Source: Culex pipiens pallens
Taxonomy: Eukaryota > Arthropoda > Insecta > Diptera > Culicidae
NCBI RefSeq assembly: GCF_016801865.2
Contig: NC_068938.1
Span: 7,077,101-7,141,100, forward strand
Direction of reading: 5' to 3'
DNA: 64,000 nt
The translations under genes were made by a program, and so were the position numbers. How positions within the stretch are numbered: the first letter of the stretch is position 1; the number at the start of each line of letters is the position of its first letter. The notes beneath the pieces are model-generated. The model was not told where the DNA came from. It did no database searches and was given only the letters and a program-made list of their open reading frames with translations. Below, piece by piece: positions 12,827-22,140 of this stretch.

Positions 12827-13169
12827 TGTTGGGTCGCGGACCCTATAATTAGGTATTTTTAGTCACCCCCCGTCGTACGGGGGGGTGAACACGAAGTCTA
12901 GTGTCAGAGTTACATTTGTTTGTTATTGTTTACGTTTTGACTTTGTAATGTGATGTTGTGAAATAAATTCTCTTGTGTTTTGACCGCTGTGGAGAGTGGA
13001 TGTCTCCTCGGCAGAATCCTAATCGCCGTGTGTTTGATTTATTGTATCGTCCTCCGAATGGTGTTTCGTCGCCGTCTTCGCTGTTCTTCGTAGTTGCTGA
13101 GGCAACTTGTGTGCTTTCCCAGTCGGCCCGATAGACACAACGTAGGGAGCTAGCTGATCGGGGCGAACA
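12827..13169. mobile_element. Solo LTR of an LTR retrotransposon
   Basis: The 343-bp segment begins TGTTGGG and ends GCGAACA, giving TGTT...AACA termini. It is flanked by the direct repeat CATAC (12822-12826 and 13170-13174). An AATAAA signal is at 12962-12967. A strong hairpin, CACCCCCCGTCGTACGGGGGGG, starts near 12872. TG...CA ends plus a 5-bp duplication are the signature of an LTR left by recombination between the two LTRs of an integrated element. BEL/Pao and some Gypsy elements make 5-bp duplications; the family cannot be decided here. The AATAAA suggests plus orientation. Confidence 0.85.
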
Positions 13170-13311
13170 CATACAAAATAATGAATTGTGTGAAATCTTG
13201 ATTTTTCTTATAGACAAAAAATGATATCTTTTGAGTAATAGCACAAGTTAGTGAAAATACATTTGGCCGTGTTGCCAATTTTTCGAAACATCAAAAGTCC
13301 AAATCCAAAAA

Positions 13312-13378
13312 TAATCCAACTCAAAGCGAAACTTATATTAGGATACCGTGGAGATTTTCCCTTATCCGCTTAAAAAAC
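13312..13378 (+). repeat. Hairpin-core short repeat, copy 1
   Basis: This is a member of a dispersed repeat of about 65-85 bp: (T)CCAACTCAAAGCGAAACTT, then AGGATACCGTGGAGATTTT, then CCCTTATCC. The words AGGATA and TATCC(T) can pair to close a hairpin over a purine-rich loop. All six copies in the window are on the plus strand. Confidence 0.7.
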
Positions 13379-14131
13379 AGAATTAGCAATTTAAAAAAAG
13401 GTACAAAACTTGTTTTGTTTGAAAAATGCATCAACTGACATGGACAACTTTTAAGCAACTTTCCCTTGCCAAGAAATCTGGTTGATTTCCTAAAATTGTT
13501 CCTGACAGTACTGCCACATATATTATTCCCCAGCATTAGGTCACACACAGACTTAACAAAAACAAACACTGCACTGGCTTATTTCCACAATTTTCCACTC
13601 CACTGTCAAAAACTACATCCGCAAACTCATCCAAGCATGCCCTGCTGCTGCTGTCCCTCCAGATTAAAACAAACATCTCCTGCTTGGCTTCGTTCCATCT
13701 CTACCGTCTGTACATCATGACTTGCTACGATAAAGTTCCGCCACACTAGGCCATCCTTCGTGGATCCTTCGGGACTGAGGCATCCTTTTTTTCTGCGCAT
13801 GACCGTCAGCGCCTCCGAAACTATGCTACCTCTGCCGTGATTGCATTCAAAGGATGCACATTTTCGGATGCACCTCCGTCAACGGTTGTTGTCGTTTCGG
13901 CTCGACGTTTATCATATAAAATGCAATTATCAGTGCGGCGACCTGCTCTGTTTTATCACACTAGTCGATCGGTTAACACACACACTGGGTGAAATTGCAT
14001 GACTGATTTTACGAAGAAGGTCGACACACAACTTCTTGAGCGCGCGAAATCGCGCGCGATCGTTTCTGAATGGATAATTAAAAACTAAAATCCAACTCTT
14101 TCCGTTTCTTTTTATTGGTTCTCGCCAACAG
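13379..14131. other. Region upstream of the receptor gene, no coding features recognised
   Basis: Composition becomes progressively GC-richer toward the receptor gene. A pyrimidine-rich tract ending CTCGCCAACAG at about 14131 looks like a splice acceptor and could mark the start of the exon that carries the start codon. Overlapping open frames here (for example minus strand 13930-14382) show no recognisable domain. Confidence 0.35.
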
Positions 14132-14615
14132 GTAGCCCCGCACGTCAACAAAGAACTAAAGACCGGAATTCTAACGGTGGTGGTCGGCGGCGGTAAAAGT
14201 GGTGGCCACGGTCTGCCTTTAGGCGCGTATCTCCGGTTGGCGGGCGCGACTTTCCGTATTCGGAGTGTGAGTGTGTGGCTGGAATTTACGCGCGAAGAAA
14301 ACAAGAAAATAAAATAAGTTGAAGAAGAGCAATAGTCGTTCATGATGTGGTGTAGTTGCAGGTAGGAAGAAGTGATCAACAAGTGCTTTATGGTGTAGAG
14401 AGAGTAAATTCTGAAGCTGTCGTAGCCTTCACCGGACAGGTGTAACCGTATACGAAGAAGTGTCTGGTTAATGAGAGTGGGTTGAAGAAGAAGAGTGGTT
14501 GAAAACGTGCCAAGTGAGGGACCACGCGCGCGGTCAAGTATCTGTGTGAAAGTCAGTCAAAGTCCGAAGGCGCGCGATGAAAGAGAAAAGATTGCACTTG
14601 TCGTCGCGTCCAAAA
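14132..14615 (+). other. Probable 5' UTR of the methuselah-like receptor gene
   Basis: The sequence directly upstream of the start codon is GC-richer and purine-rich, follows a plausible splice acceptor, and runs without a recognised intron into the coding exon. The true 5' boundary is uncertain. An upstream in-frame ATG at 14577 would add 13 residues, but its context (GCGCGATGA) is weaker than that at 14616 (CCAAAAATGCC). Confidence 0.4.
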
Positions 14616-15398
14616 ATGCCGTGCAGCGTCCCAGTTTTGGCCGGCATTCTGCTGGTGACGATGATGGTCAGTGCCGGCGTCGGGGCCGCCCAACGGCAGC
14701 CGGTCTACATCAACAAGTGCTGCCGGGTTGGCGAGTACTACGACGACTCGCAGCAGCTGTGCGTGGTCGGCGGCATCAAAAAGTGGGTCCCCAAGGTGTT
14801 TCTCCCCGCCAAAAACCAAATCTACACCGACGTCGGTAACGCACCGGTCCACATGAAGTTTCTGGAGAACAAACGCCCGGAAAACTGCAAAGTAACCGCG
14901 TACACCACCGACCAAATCCTCCTCATGGGCAACGGCTCCCTCTTCCTGAGTCAAAAACACTCCCTAGTCTCATCCCCCGAATACTGCGTCGACGAAAAGG
15001 TCGCCCTGGTCTGCGCCCGGGACAACGGAATGGACTCCCTGCAAGCCCCAGAGAAAACGACATCCGTCTGGCGCTGTTGCGGCCCCAACTTCGCCTACGA
15101 CAAAGAAAATCAAACCTGCGTCAAACTCAACCAATCCCACGTCAATTACGGCGCACGGATCGTCCAGTCGGCCCACGTGGACCTGAGCTTCCGCTTCCCC
15201 GATTGTCGGGAGCATGCCATCGCCGGAATCTTCAATCCGGATAACCTTCACGAGGACACCGGCTCGGTGTCGATCGACTCGGGCAAGATCTTTGCGTCGC
15301 ACGAGTACTGTCTGGAGCAGGGCCTCGACGGGAAGACGGTGTACGTGTTTTCCTGCGTTGAGCACTTGCAGCCGGACTCGGTGCTGGTGGAGAATAAG
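14616..15398 (+). CDS. Methuselah-like G-protein-coupled receptor, exon 1 (signal peptide and ectodomain)
   Basis: This exon encodes the extracellular N-terminal part of a class-B-like, insect-type methuselah family receptor, expected at the cell surface. Residues 1-24 form a signal peptide (MPCSVPVLAGILLVTMMVSA). The rest is cysteine-rich and contains two similar modules. Module 1 has CC (35-36), then C49, and later EYC and a further C. Module 2 repeats this as RCCGPNF...NQTC...PDC...HEYC...FSC. At least three N-glycosylation sequons are present (NGS, NQT, NQS). I chose the ATG at 14616 because it has the better initiation context and gives a standard signal peptide; 14577 is an in-frame alternative. 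The exon is 261 codons and ends in phase 0 at AATAAG|GTGAGT. It joins in frame to the TM1-TM2 exon at 20372. From memory the organisation looks closest to Drosophila mthl1, but the paralogue is not certain. The gene is partial in this window. Confidence 0.9.
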
Positions 15399-15970
15399 GT
15401 GAGTGAGAGGGGCGGGAATTTGGTTTGTTTTCAATTCAGTGTTTTTTTTATAATTCATGAATTATGCATTTTTATTGATTTAGAATCTACAGTTTTATTA
15501 GTCGTTAACGCATTTTTTGGTAGTTTGAGGAAAAACTGATTTAAAAAGAAACTATTTCCAAGCAAATTTGTTGTAAATTTAGCAAACATACTCAGAGTGG
15601 AAAAAATGCCTCTTTCTGGTCGAAGATATTTATAAAACAAAGAAATGTTAAAACTCATTTGATTATTAATTGATTTGTTGAAATTATAATCGCTGGAAAG
15701 TGGTTTAAATGGTTTTTTGAAATGGTTCAATAAATCGAATAGTATTTTTTCCCTTCTGAAGAATTCCAATTTGTTTACAGCTGTAAAAAGAGTGTTTCAA
15801 ATTGGTGGATTTCATGAGATAATGTTTTTCTTTTTTTACAAAAATCATCAACATTTACAGTCGATCGATACAACAATCGAAAGATTAACAGAAAAGCTCT
15901 CAAATAGAGGATAAAGCAAATCTGTTCGATCAATTATCAATTTTATGTTATTTGGATATTGAACGTTCTC

Positions 15971-16001
15971 TTAACTGTTCCGAATATGAGGGGTGACTGT
16001 A
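15971..16001. repeat. Isolated terminus of the MITE family found at 61.1 kb
   Basis: The sequence CTGTTCCGAATATGAGGGG followed by TGACTGTA matches the right terminus of the 643-bp element at 61073-61715 with two or three substitutions. It includes the TA that would form the duplicated target. No matching left end was found nearby, so it is a truncated copy. Confidence 0.55.
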
Positions 16002-16440
16002 ATTGAGTCCTAACATCAGAGCTAAAATTCTATTTTAGGGACAATGCTTACCTTCTAACGCAGTTCCTTAAAAAAATTGAAAGTCAACTTTTTCGTAAAA
16101 ATAACGAGACAAATTAAAAAAAATGATAAGTTATTTTAGACCAGTAAGCTTTAGGAGTCAATTGGACCATTTGAGACAAAGAAATTTATTTCAATTGAGA
16201 TTTTTAAAGCTTCATGGAAAATATTTGTCTGTACTTATGTGGTGAAATAAACATAAAAAATGTGATATTACACACTTTTTGTGGTAAAATTATTCGTAGT
16301 TCCTGACAAAAAAAAATCCTGACAGAATGATTTGTTTAATTGGTTAATTTTTAAAACTTCTTCAACAAAAGTTTAATCTAGATACATTTTATATTTTTTA
16401 TAGCAATTAAACTCTTATTTAATAAGTTAAACTTCAGTAG

Positions 16441-16660
16441 CACACAGTAAAAAATATTCTGGTAATATTACATTTGGGAACGAGTACATCTTTTATGTCG
16501 GAAAAATGTAAAAATGTATGAATTTACCAATTGCTTGTTGTAATGTCACTTTTTCAATCTAAATTGAGGTAAATATTACACCTACCTCCCAAATTTACAT
16601 TTTTTAAATGTGCAACTATTTATAGTATTACCATTTTTTGCGTTTTAACGTGTTAAAATG
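16441..16660. repeat. Possible degenerate MITE
   Basis: A left part with CACAGTAAAAAATATTCTGG and TAATATTAC is loosely mirrored by a right part with GTATTACCATTTTTTGCG. The pairing is weak and no target duplication is clear. It may be an old MITE or AT-rich coincidence. Confidence 0.25.
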
Positions 16661-17263
16661 ATTTATTATTTTTAAAAATTATTCTTGAAATATTATTTAT
16701 TCATGTTAATCACGCATTCGAAACGCAAGTTTACGGATTAATAAGGGTTTGAGATAAAGGATTGCAAATTAGTAAATTTAAGGAAACTGGACCGGCTTAA
16801 AAAATAATTTATTTCTTAAAGATTAGATTTGTGTGTCTCAAACAGAAATAGCTACCTTTATTTTTGTATCAATCTAGAATTTGTGAATATTCAGATTTGC
16901 TTCAAAATGAAATAACATATTATTTTTTCCATTATTTAATTTCCAAATTTTAATGGAAATGTCCAAGTAACTGAAAACTTCCTACGAGATTCCTACGTTT
17001 ATAATGATATTTAGCATGGTTGTGCTAGCTTGAAAAAAGTTGAATATTTAATTTGTAAAATTCAGAGAAACAGTACCGCAAATAGTTTATTTTTTTTTCA
17101 AAAAAAAAAAAAAAAAAAAATAATATGTCAGTACATCGATATTGTGTAAACTAATGATTGCTTAAACAACAACCCTGGAATAAAATGTATTCAAAATTTT
17201 CTTTTTTCATTGTAACGTTGATGGTATGGCTAGTAATCTATTTTTTATAGTTTTTTTTATGTA

Positions 17264-17640
17264 TTCCCACTCCACGACTTTGGCCAGTGTCGAGGGACAT
17301 AAACTTAAAAGAATACATGCAACGGCCTAACGATTTATTTTCAGAGACTGGTCAACTGGTTGTCAGAATGCAAAAAATCACCGAAAATGATTTTGAACGA
17401 TTTATTTTCATAGAACTGGTTAAGTTGAAATTAACGCATAAACTCATCGAAATGAATGTGCTAGGAAAAAAAATGGACAGCTGTCAAATTTGTATGGAAA
17501 ATTATATGGACAAACTAATGATGCAAAATGGCTTCTTTGGGCATACCGAAGGCACCAAAAAAGTTTCATTCGGATTAAAAAAATACAAAAAATTAAATTC
17601 CAAAAAAGACCGTTTTCGTTGAGAATTGCTCTCTTAGATT
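17264..17640. repeat. Fragments of two foldback families
   Basis: The first about 70 bp (CACTCCACGAC, GTCGAGGGACATAAACTT, ATGCAACGGCCTA) match the right terminus of the foldback element at 38665-39126. The following part contains GACAGCTGTCAAATTTGTATGG and ATGCAAAATGGCTTCTTT, which match relics near 46.2 kb and the outer arm of the 52.3-kb element. The 111-residue open frame across it is repeat-derived. Confidence 0.55.
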
Positions 17641-17856
17641 CTTTGATGATATTGTTGAATGATTGTTAAATTTCTTATTGATTGAATTTAATTCTAGCTG
17701 AGGGCCAAAATTTGACAGTTCATCTAAAATATAAAATCAATATTCGATTCAAATACCCCTTCATCCAATTTACACTTCTGTCAATTAATTTAAATTCCGA
17801 TGCACATCTAATGAACCGCGCATAATGACTCAATCTGATAATTGTGTGTTTATTCC

Positions 17857-18855
17857 CTGGGCCTTGTCAAGTCAAGGGGCATGATTTGATCCTAGTGCAT
17901 TAGTTAAAATTTGGGTATAAATTCTTTTTTATAAGCACTATGGACACCACTTCATGCTACGAGAACTCGCTTTGCCGCAGCCCCAGGGCTTAAGCGTTGA
18001 CCGATAAGCTGTCTTCGTGAACTAGGTAGTTCTCCGATAGTGAAAATATCACAATTGCACAAGACACCGCTGCTTCTGTGACTTTTTCACTATCACAATG
18101 TGGGATTTAGGTCGGGACTTCAGGATAGTACAATTGATTTGTTGCTTAGCATTAGCATTTAAAATAGATCTGTATCCTTTCCAAATCTTTTTGATGTTAA
18201 ATTTAGTTGCAATTATTAAGTTAGAGTAATGCTGTCAATAAACTTTGATTGATGTAGAATACTAGGCATTCTTTTATGTCAAATTGTCCATAGAGTCTCG
18301 ATCAATCAATAATGTAATGATATCGGACAAAATTCGTTGATCTGTTGAACTAACGGTTTTCGGATTATGGTTGTATCGACCATTGTTGCGAAACGAGGAA
18401 CTACGGATCTTTTGACGTAAATGGTCATTTCTTTTTCAAATCGCGATTCTGTCCTATTTGTATATCAGTTCATAAATTTTTATTGTTTTTGATAAAAGTA
18501 GTACTACAACAGTTAAAGGAACGTTTACTTTTGAACATTATGTTTAGAGGATTTTAGATTAAAGTTTAGATTTTCAATTTAAAACAGTTAGCAAATGAAT
18601 ATTTGGACTTAAATGAATAATTGAACATTTTGGACTTATGAATAACACTCAACTGTGCATTTATTCTAGAGTCAGATCCATACAGCGTCAGTGTTTATTT
18701 GGTCGAAGTGTACTAATTCATTGGCAGATCTGATTTTAGTTGTAATGTACGACAAGACTACTGACGGACGTGACAGGACGAGGGCCCAGTTTAGAGGTTT
18801 CAACATCAACGATGTGCGGCTGGACCACCCTCCCAAAAAAAAAAAAAAAAAAAAA
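17857..18855 (+). mobile_element. Retro-inserted 1-kb sequence with A-tail and 23-bp target duplication
   Basis: A 23-bp direct repeat (starts TCTGATAATTGTGTGTTTAT) flanks the segment at 17834-17856 and 18856-18878. A run of about 20 A residues lies directly before the downstream copy. This is the signature of target-primed reverse transcription of a polyadenylated RNA. No reverse transcriptase is encoded. The content shows no protein domain; a CAATAAA word is present near 18237. It may be a 5'-truncated LINE 3' end, a non-autonomous retroelement or a processed copy of a cellular RNA. The short open frame 18691-18897 reads through the A-tail and is not a gene. Confidence 0.8.
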
Positions 18856-19587
18856 TCTGATAATTGTGTGTTTATTCCAGACCGAGAACTTCGATGATAA
18901 AAAATCAACAATTCATCCAGCTGTCAGCCACACACACACATAAACTCTCCAATCCATTCACCAAATCATTAACAAAAAACACTCCAAATCCGCTTTGTTT
19001 GCACGTGCCCAGTCACTCGTGAAAAAAGCCCCTCCACGGCTCAGCTCACCCTCAGAAGAGTAGATTATGAATGCAAACTGGATCAAATTACTGGGTGCAG
19101 ATTTTAATGCTTTCACCGCGCGCTCGCTGCTTGCTGTCTATTTCTCCGTTCACACCTCCCAAATTGCCAATTCCGATATCCCTCAACGATGTTTGGTGGC
19201 GTGGTAAGCTGAAGCGCAGCCCTCTTGTTTCCGCTAAATTGAACCTTTTAAATATTTTACAGAAATCAATTCCAATTATGCGGCACCCTCCGCTGATCTG
19301 TTGAAATTTTGAGGAGGATGGTTGTAAGTGGCAGGATTTTCATTTAGAGTGTTTTGTCTCTTGAAAATCAGAAATAACTGTTTGCAACTTTTTGGAAGAA
19401 GTTGGATTTTTGTTCTATTTTTACAAAATTTTTAAATTTTTAAATTGTTTTTAAAATGTAATGACCAAACTCTATAAAATACCTTTTGAAAAATAACACC
19501 AAAAAATCATCACGAGGGAATGAGAAAAGCGTCGAGGAGGTGAGCTCGACACTCATCCCCAATCATCGTCCTCATCATCTGCAGCCC

Positions 19588-19616
19588 CAGTCAGTCAGTC
19601 AGTCAGTCAGTCAGTC
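19588..19616. repeat. (TCAG)n microsatellite
   Basis: Seven tandem tetramers, CAGTCAGTCAGT in phase, lie within intron 1. Confidence 0.9.
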
Positions 19617-19960
19617 GTTTGGTTCGGCGTTTGAGAGTCAACACTTCGACATGATGTTATCTGGTGGTGATGTGGATTCCACTGCCACTGACTGCTGGGA
19701 ATGGGTTTGTTTTTCACCGTTTTTCCAGAGGGTTGAGAAGTGGGCGGGGAGTGCGGGGGAAAAAGCCCTCAAGGGATGACGAGTGCTGAACATATTGGCT
19801 ACGAGATGCCAAAATTGAATTAATTTTGCTTGTACCTTTTGGCAGTGACGAAAATTTAATGAAATGGGACAGAAAATTGAGGGTTAGGTTTAAAGATTGG
19901 CTAAATTGTGGAGGTTTTGATTCAATTTGTCAAGAAATCTTGTTTTTTTCGACTAGATTT

Positions 19961-20314
19961 CAATCCCAATCCCAATCCCAATCCCAATCCCAATCCCAAT
20001 CCCAATCCCAATCCCAATCCCAATCCCAATCCCAATCCCAATCCCAATCCCAATCCCAATCCCAATCCCAATCCCAATCCCAATCCCAATCCCAATCCCA
20101 ATCCCAATCCCAATCCCAATCCCAATCCCAATCCCAATCCCAATCCCAATCCCAATCCCAATCCCAATCCCAATCCCAATCCCAATCCCAATCCCAATCC
20201 CAATCCCAATCCCAATCCCAATCCCAATCCCAATCCCAATCCCAATCCCAATCCCAATCCCAATCCCAATCCCAATCCCAATCCCAATCCCAATCCCAAT
20301 CCCAATCCCAATCC
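19961..20314. repeat. (CAATCC)59 hexanucleotide array
   Basis: There are 354 bp of essentially perfect hexamer CAATCC, 59 copies. It ends 57 bp before the acceptor of the receptor TM1-TM2 exon. All six frames are open for most of its length, giving spurious QS, NP and GL dipeptide open frames that should be ignored. The C-rich plus strand makes this intron tail pyrimidine-rich and could affect splicing. Confidence 0.97.
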
Positions 20315-20371
20315 TAAATATTTTTTTTTTTTATTGATTCTAATATCCAACCATAATCTTCTCTTTTTCAG

Positions 20372-20588
20372 GACCTCCGCTTCGCGCTCTACTCCGCCGG
20401 GCTGCTCATCTCGGTCATCTTCCTGGCGGCCACCCTGGCCACCGGTTACCTGGTGACCTCGCAGCACCACGTGCTGCACTGGCGCTGCCAGACGCACTAC
20501 GTGGCCTGTCTCCTGATCGGGGACCTGTTCCTGGCCATCGTTCAGCTGTCCGGAAACTCGATCACAGGGCCGGCCTGCACCATGATAG
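20372..20588 (+). CDS. Methuselah-like G-protein-coupled receptor, exon 2 (TM1, TM2 and start of TM3)
   Basis: The exon starts after TTTTTCAG and reads DLRFALYSAGLLISVIFLAA in frame with exon 1, then LATGYLV, which together form TM1. A short loop with the HWRCQT motif follows, then TM2 (YVACLLIGDLFLAIVQLSG). It ends with the PACTMI segment whose Cys is the conserved disulphide Cys at the start of TM3 in family-B and methuselah receptors. It ends in phase 1 at ATAG|GTAAGC. The HWRCQT-type loop and TM2 pattern support methuselah family membership. The remaining five helices and the cytoplasmic tail are not seen in this window. The exon is GC-rich compared with the introns, as exon 1 is. Confidence 0.92.
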
Positions 20589-21103
20589 GTAAGCGCAAAT
20601 CATCGCAAGCGAAGTTCGAGGTAGTTCTTCAAGTTCGGAGCTCGTCTGGGCAATTATCTATAATTAAGATCTTATTATGAGAACCATTTCGCATTGCTGG
20701 GATGCCACGGTGTGGTCACTGTTCCACTCCAAACAAAAACCAAGTGCACAGAACTGGTCTCGGGGGTAATTTATGGCTCGGGAGGCAAAATAGAAAGAAA
20801 GAGAGGTCTGCCTGACCGGACTATTTTGTAGCCAGGCAGAGACTTATGGTTGGACCGGTAATAATAGGCTTTTCCGAGCCAATTCACCGTGGCTTTTCGG
20901 GTTGGGTAGAAACCTTCTAGAGCTGTAAGACAATTGTCTTCTTGGAGAGGGGGGCGCTTTCGGATTAGTTGCATTGGAAGTTTTGCAAACTGCAGCTGGC
21001 GCTGCAAACTTGTGTTAAGGTTTATGTTTTTGTGAACCGGAGTCACGTTTTGGAATAGACACTGTTGAAAATTGAGATTATTTATCAGTTGGCAAGCAAA
21101 AAC
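20589..21103 (+). other. Start of the following intron, nothing recognised
   Basis: The donor GTAAGC at 20589 opens an intron for which no acceptor exon was recognised before 64000. This first part shows no repeat or gene. Confidence 0.5.
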
Positions 21104-21183
21104 CGTCCAAATCCAAGCGAAACTTACTTCAGGATATCGCGGAGACTTTCCTTATCCTCTGAAAAAAGTGGAGCATCAACAAT
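21104..21183 (+). repeat. Hairpin-core short repeat, copy 2
   Basis: Reads GTCCAAATCCAAGCGAAACT, then AGGATATCGCGGAGACTTTC, then CTTATCCTCTGAAAAAAGTG, then GAGCATCAACAA. It matches the family described at 13312. Confidence 0.75.
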
Positions 21184-21763
21184 TTGCAATTTGATAGTCT
21201 ACTCAACTAAGCCAGTTGTTTTCAAATGGTATTTTTGCGTCATGGTAACAAGCGAAACATCCTGGGTTCGAATCCAGCTGAAGTAAACTTTTTTCTCAAT
21301 GTTTTTACTCTGTATTTCACAACCAACAGATAAACTTGAGAGAAATTCCGAATGCCTTCACACTGCGATGCAATTCCTGTGCAGCCGAGCAGCATAAAGC
21401 ACTCTCCGAGAGTCAGTGTGGAAAAGGGCTGTTTCCGCTAGGCTGCGTTTTACTTTCCTCTTAATGTGTGTGTGTTGCAGTCTATACGAGTGCCTTCATT
21501 GTATCTCTCTCCTCACGTCGTAGCTGTTTTCTTCGCAGCAGAACACTGCAATTGTAAAATTAGACGATTTATGTTCCACTAGTTTTGTGCTGCTCCAATA
21601 AAGTCCCTACCGTGGACGAGAGGCTTTTGCAATGGTCGGTTTGGGCTGAGATTATTACCCTGCTACGGAGGTATTGGCCTCGAAGTACACTCAGGTTTTT
21701 TAGAATGAGTAAATTTAGAAGTTTGATTTCAGTATGAATGTGTTAAATTCACCTTCCCAAATT
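21184..21763. other. Intronic DNA, nothing recognised
   Basis: No repeat, RNA gene or exon could be supported here. Confidence 0.4.
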
Positions 21764-21848
21764 CGTCCAACTCCAAGCTAAACTAACTTGAGGATACTGT
21801 GGAGATTTTCCCTTATCCTCTTAAAAATGTGGAGCATCGACAAATCCC
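21764..21848 (+). repeat. Hairpin-core short repeat, copy 3
   Basis: Reads GTCCAACTCCAAGCTAAACT, then GAGGATACTGTGGAGATTTT, then CCCTTATCCTCTTAAAAATG, then GGAGCATCGACAA. It is preceded by TTAGAAGTTTGATT and CACCTTCCCAAA, which recur 291 bp downstream before copy 5. Copies 3 and 5 are therefore part of a longer tandem duplication. Confidence 0.8.
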
Positions 21849-21901
21849 CTATCTTTGTCCCCGGTCCCAAATCTGTTGTTGTTTTTTTGTTGCATAATTG
21901 T

Positions 21902-21965
21902 CCCTCTCCAAGCGAAACTTACTTGAGGATACCGTGGAGAATTTACCTTATCCTCTTAAAAAACA
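21902..21965 (+). repeat. Hairpin-core short repeat, copy 4
   Basis: Reads CTCCAAGCGAAACTTACTTG, then AGGATACCGTGGAGAATTTA, then CCTTATCCTCTTAAAAAA. The downstream GGAGCATC part of the family is missing. Confidence 0.75.
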
Positions 21966-22057
21966 CACTTCCAAATCCACTTTCTTTGTCTCCTGGTCCC
22001 AAATTTAGAAGTTTGATTTTATTTTGGTTTGAAAGATTTAAATTCACCTTCCCAAAA

Positions 22058-22140
22058 TCGTTCAACTACTAGTTAAACTGGTTTTAGGATATCGTGGAGA
22101 ATTTCCCCTATCCTCTTAAAAAAGTAACCCATCGACAAAT
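22058..22140 (+). repeat. Hairpin-core short repeat, copy 5
   Basis: Reads CGTTCAACTACTAGTTAAACTG-like sequence, then TTTAGGATATCGTGGAGAAT, then TTCCCCTATCCTCTTAAAAAA and CATCGACAAATG. It is more diverged in its first part, but the hairpin core is intact. Confidence 0.7.

Larger units (their letters stand above)
15399..20371 (+). other. Intron 1 of the receptor gene
   Basis: The intron runs from the donor GTGAGT at 15399 to the acceptor TTCTCTTTTTCAG at 20371, 4973 bp. It contains several repeats listed separately: a MITE end at 15971, possible MITE sequence at 16441, foldback-family fragments at 17264-17640, a retro-inserted element at 17857-18855, and a hexamer array at 19961. The open frames 15717-15914 and 17287-17622 are AT-rich or repeat-derived and are not supported as genes. 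Confidence 0.85.

Noticed and set aside
13930..14382. 150-codon minus-strand open frame upstream of the receptor
   Set aside because: It overlaps the probable 5' UTR, has no recognised domain, and other frames are open over the same GC-richer stretch.
14553..15458. Minus-strand open frames of 135 and 162 codons over receptor exon 1
   Set aside because: They are antisense shadows of the GC-rich coding exon.
17100..17121. A-run as a second retro-insertion tail
   Set aside because: It follows a T-run, and no matching target duplication was found. It looks like simple sequence.
19826..20497. Long QS, NP and GL dipeptide open frames
   Set aside because: They arise from the (CAATCC)n array, which has no stop in any frame. 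The only real coding sequence there is the receptor exon at 20372-20588.
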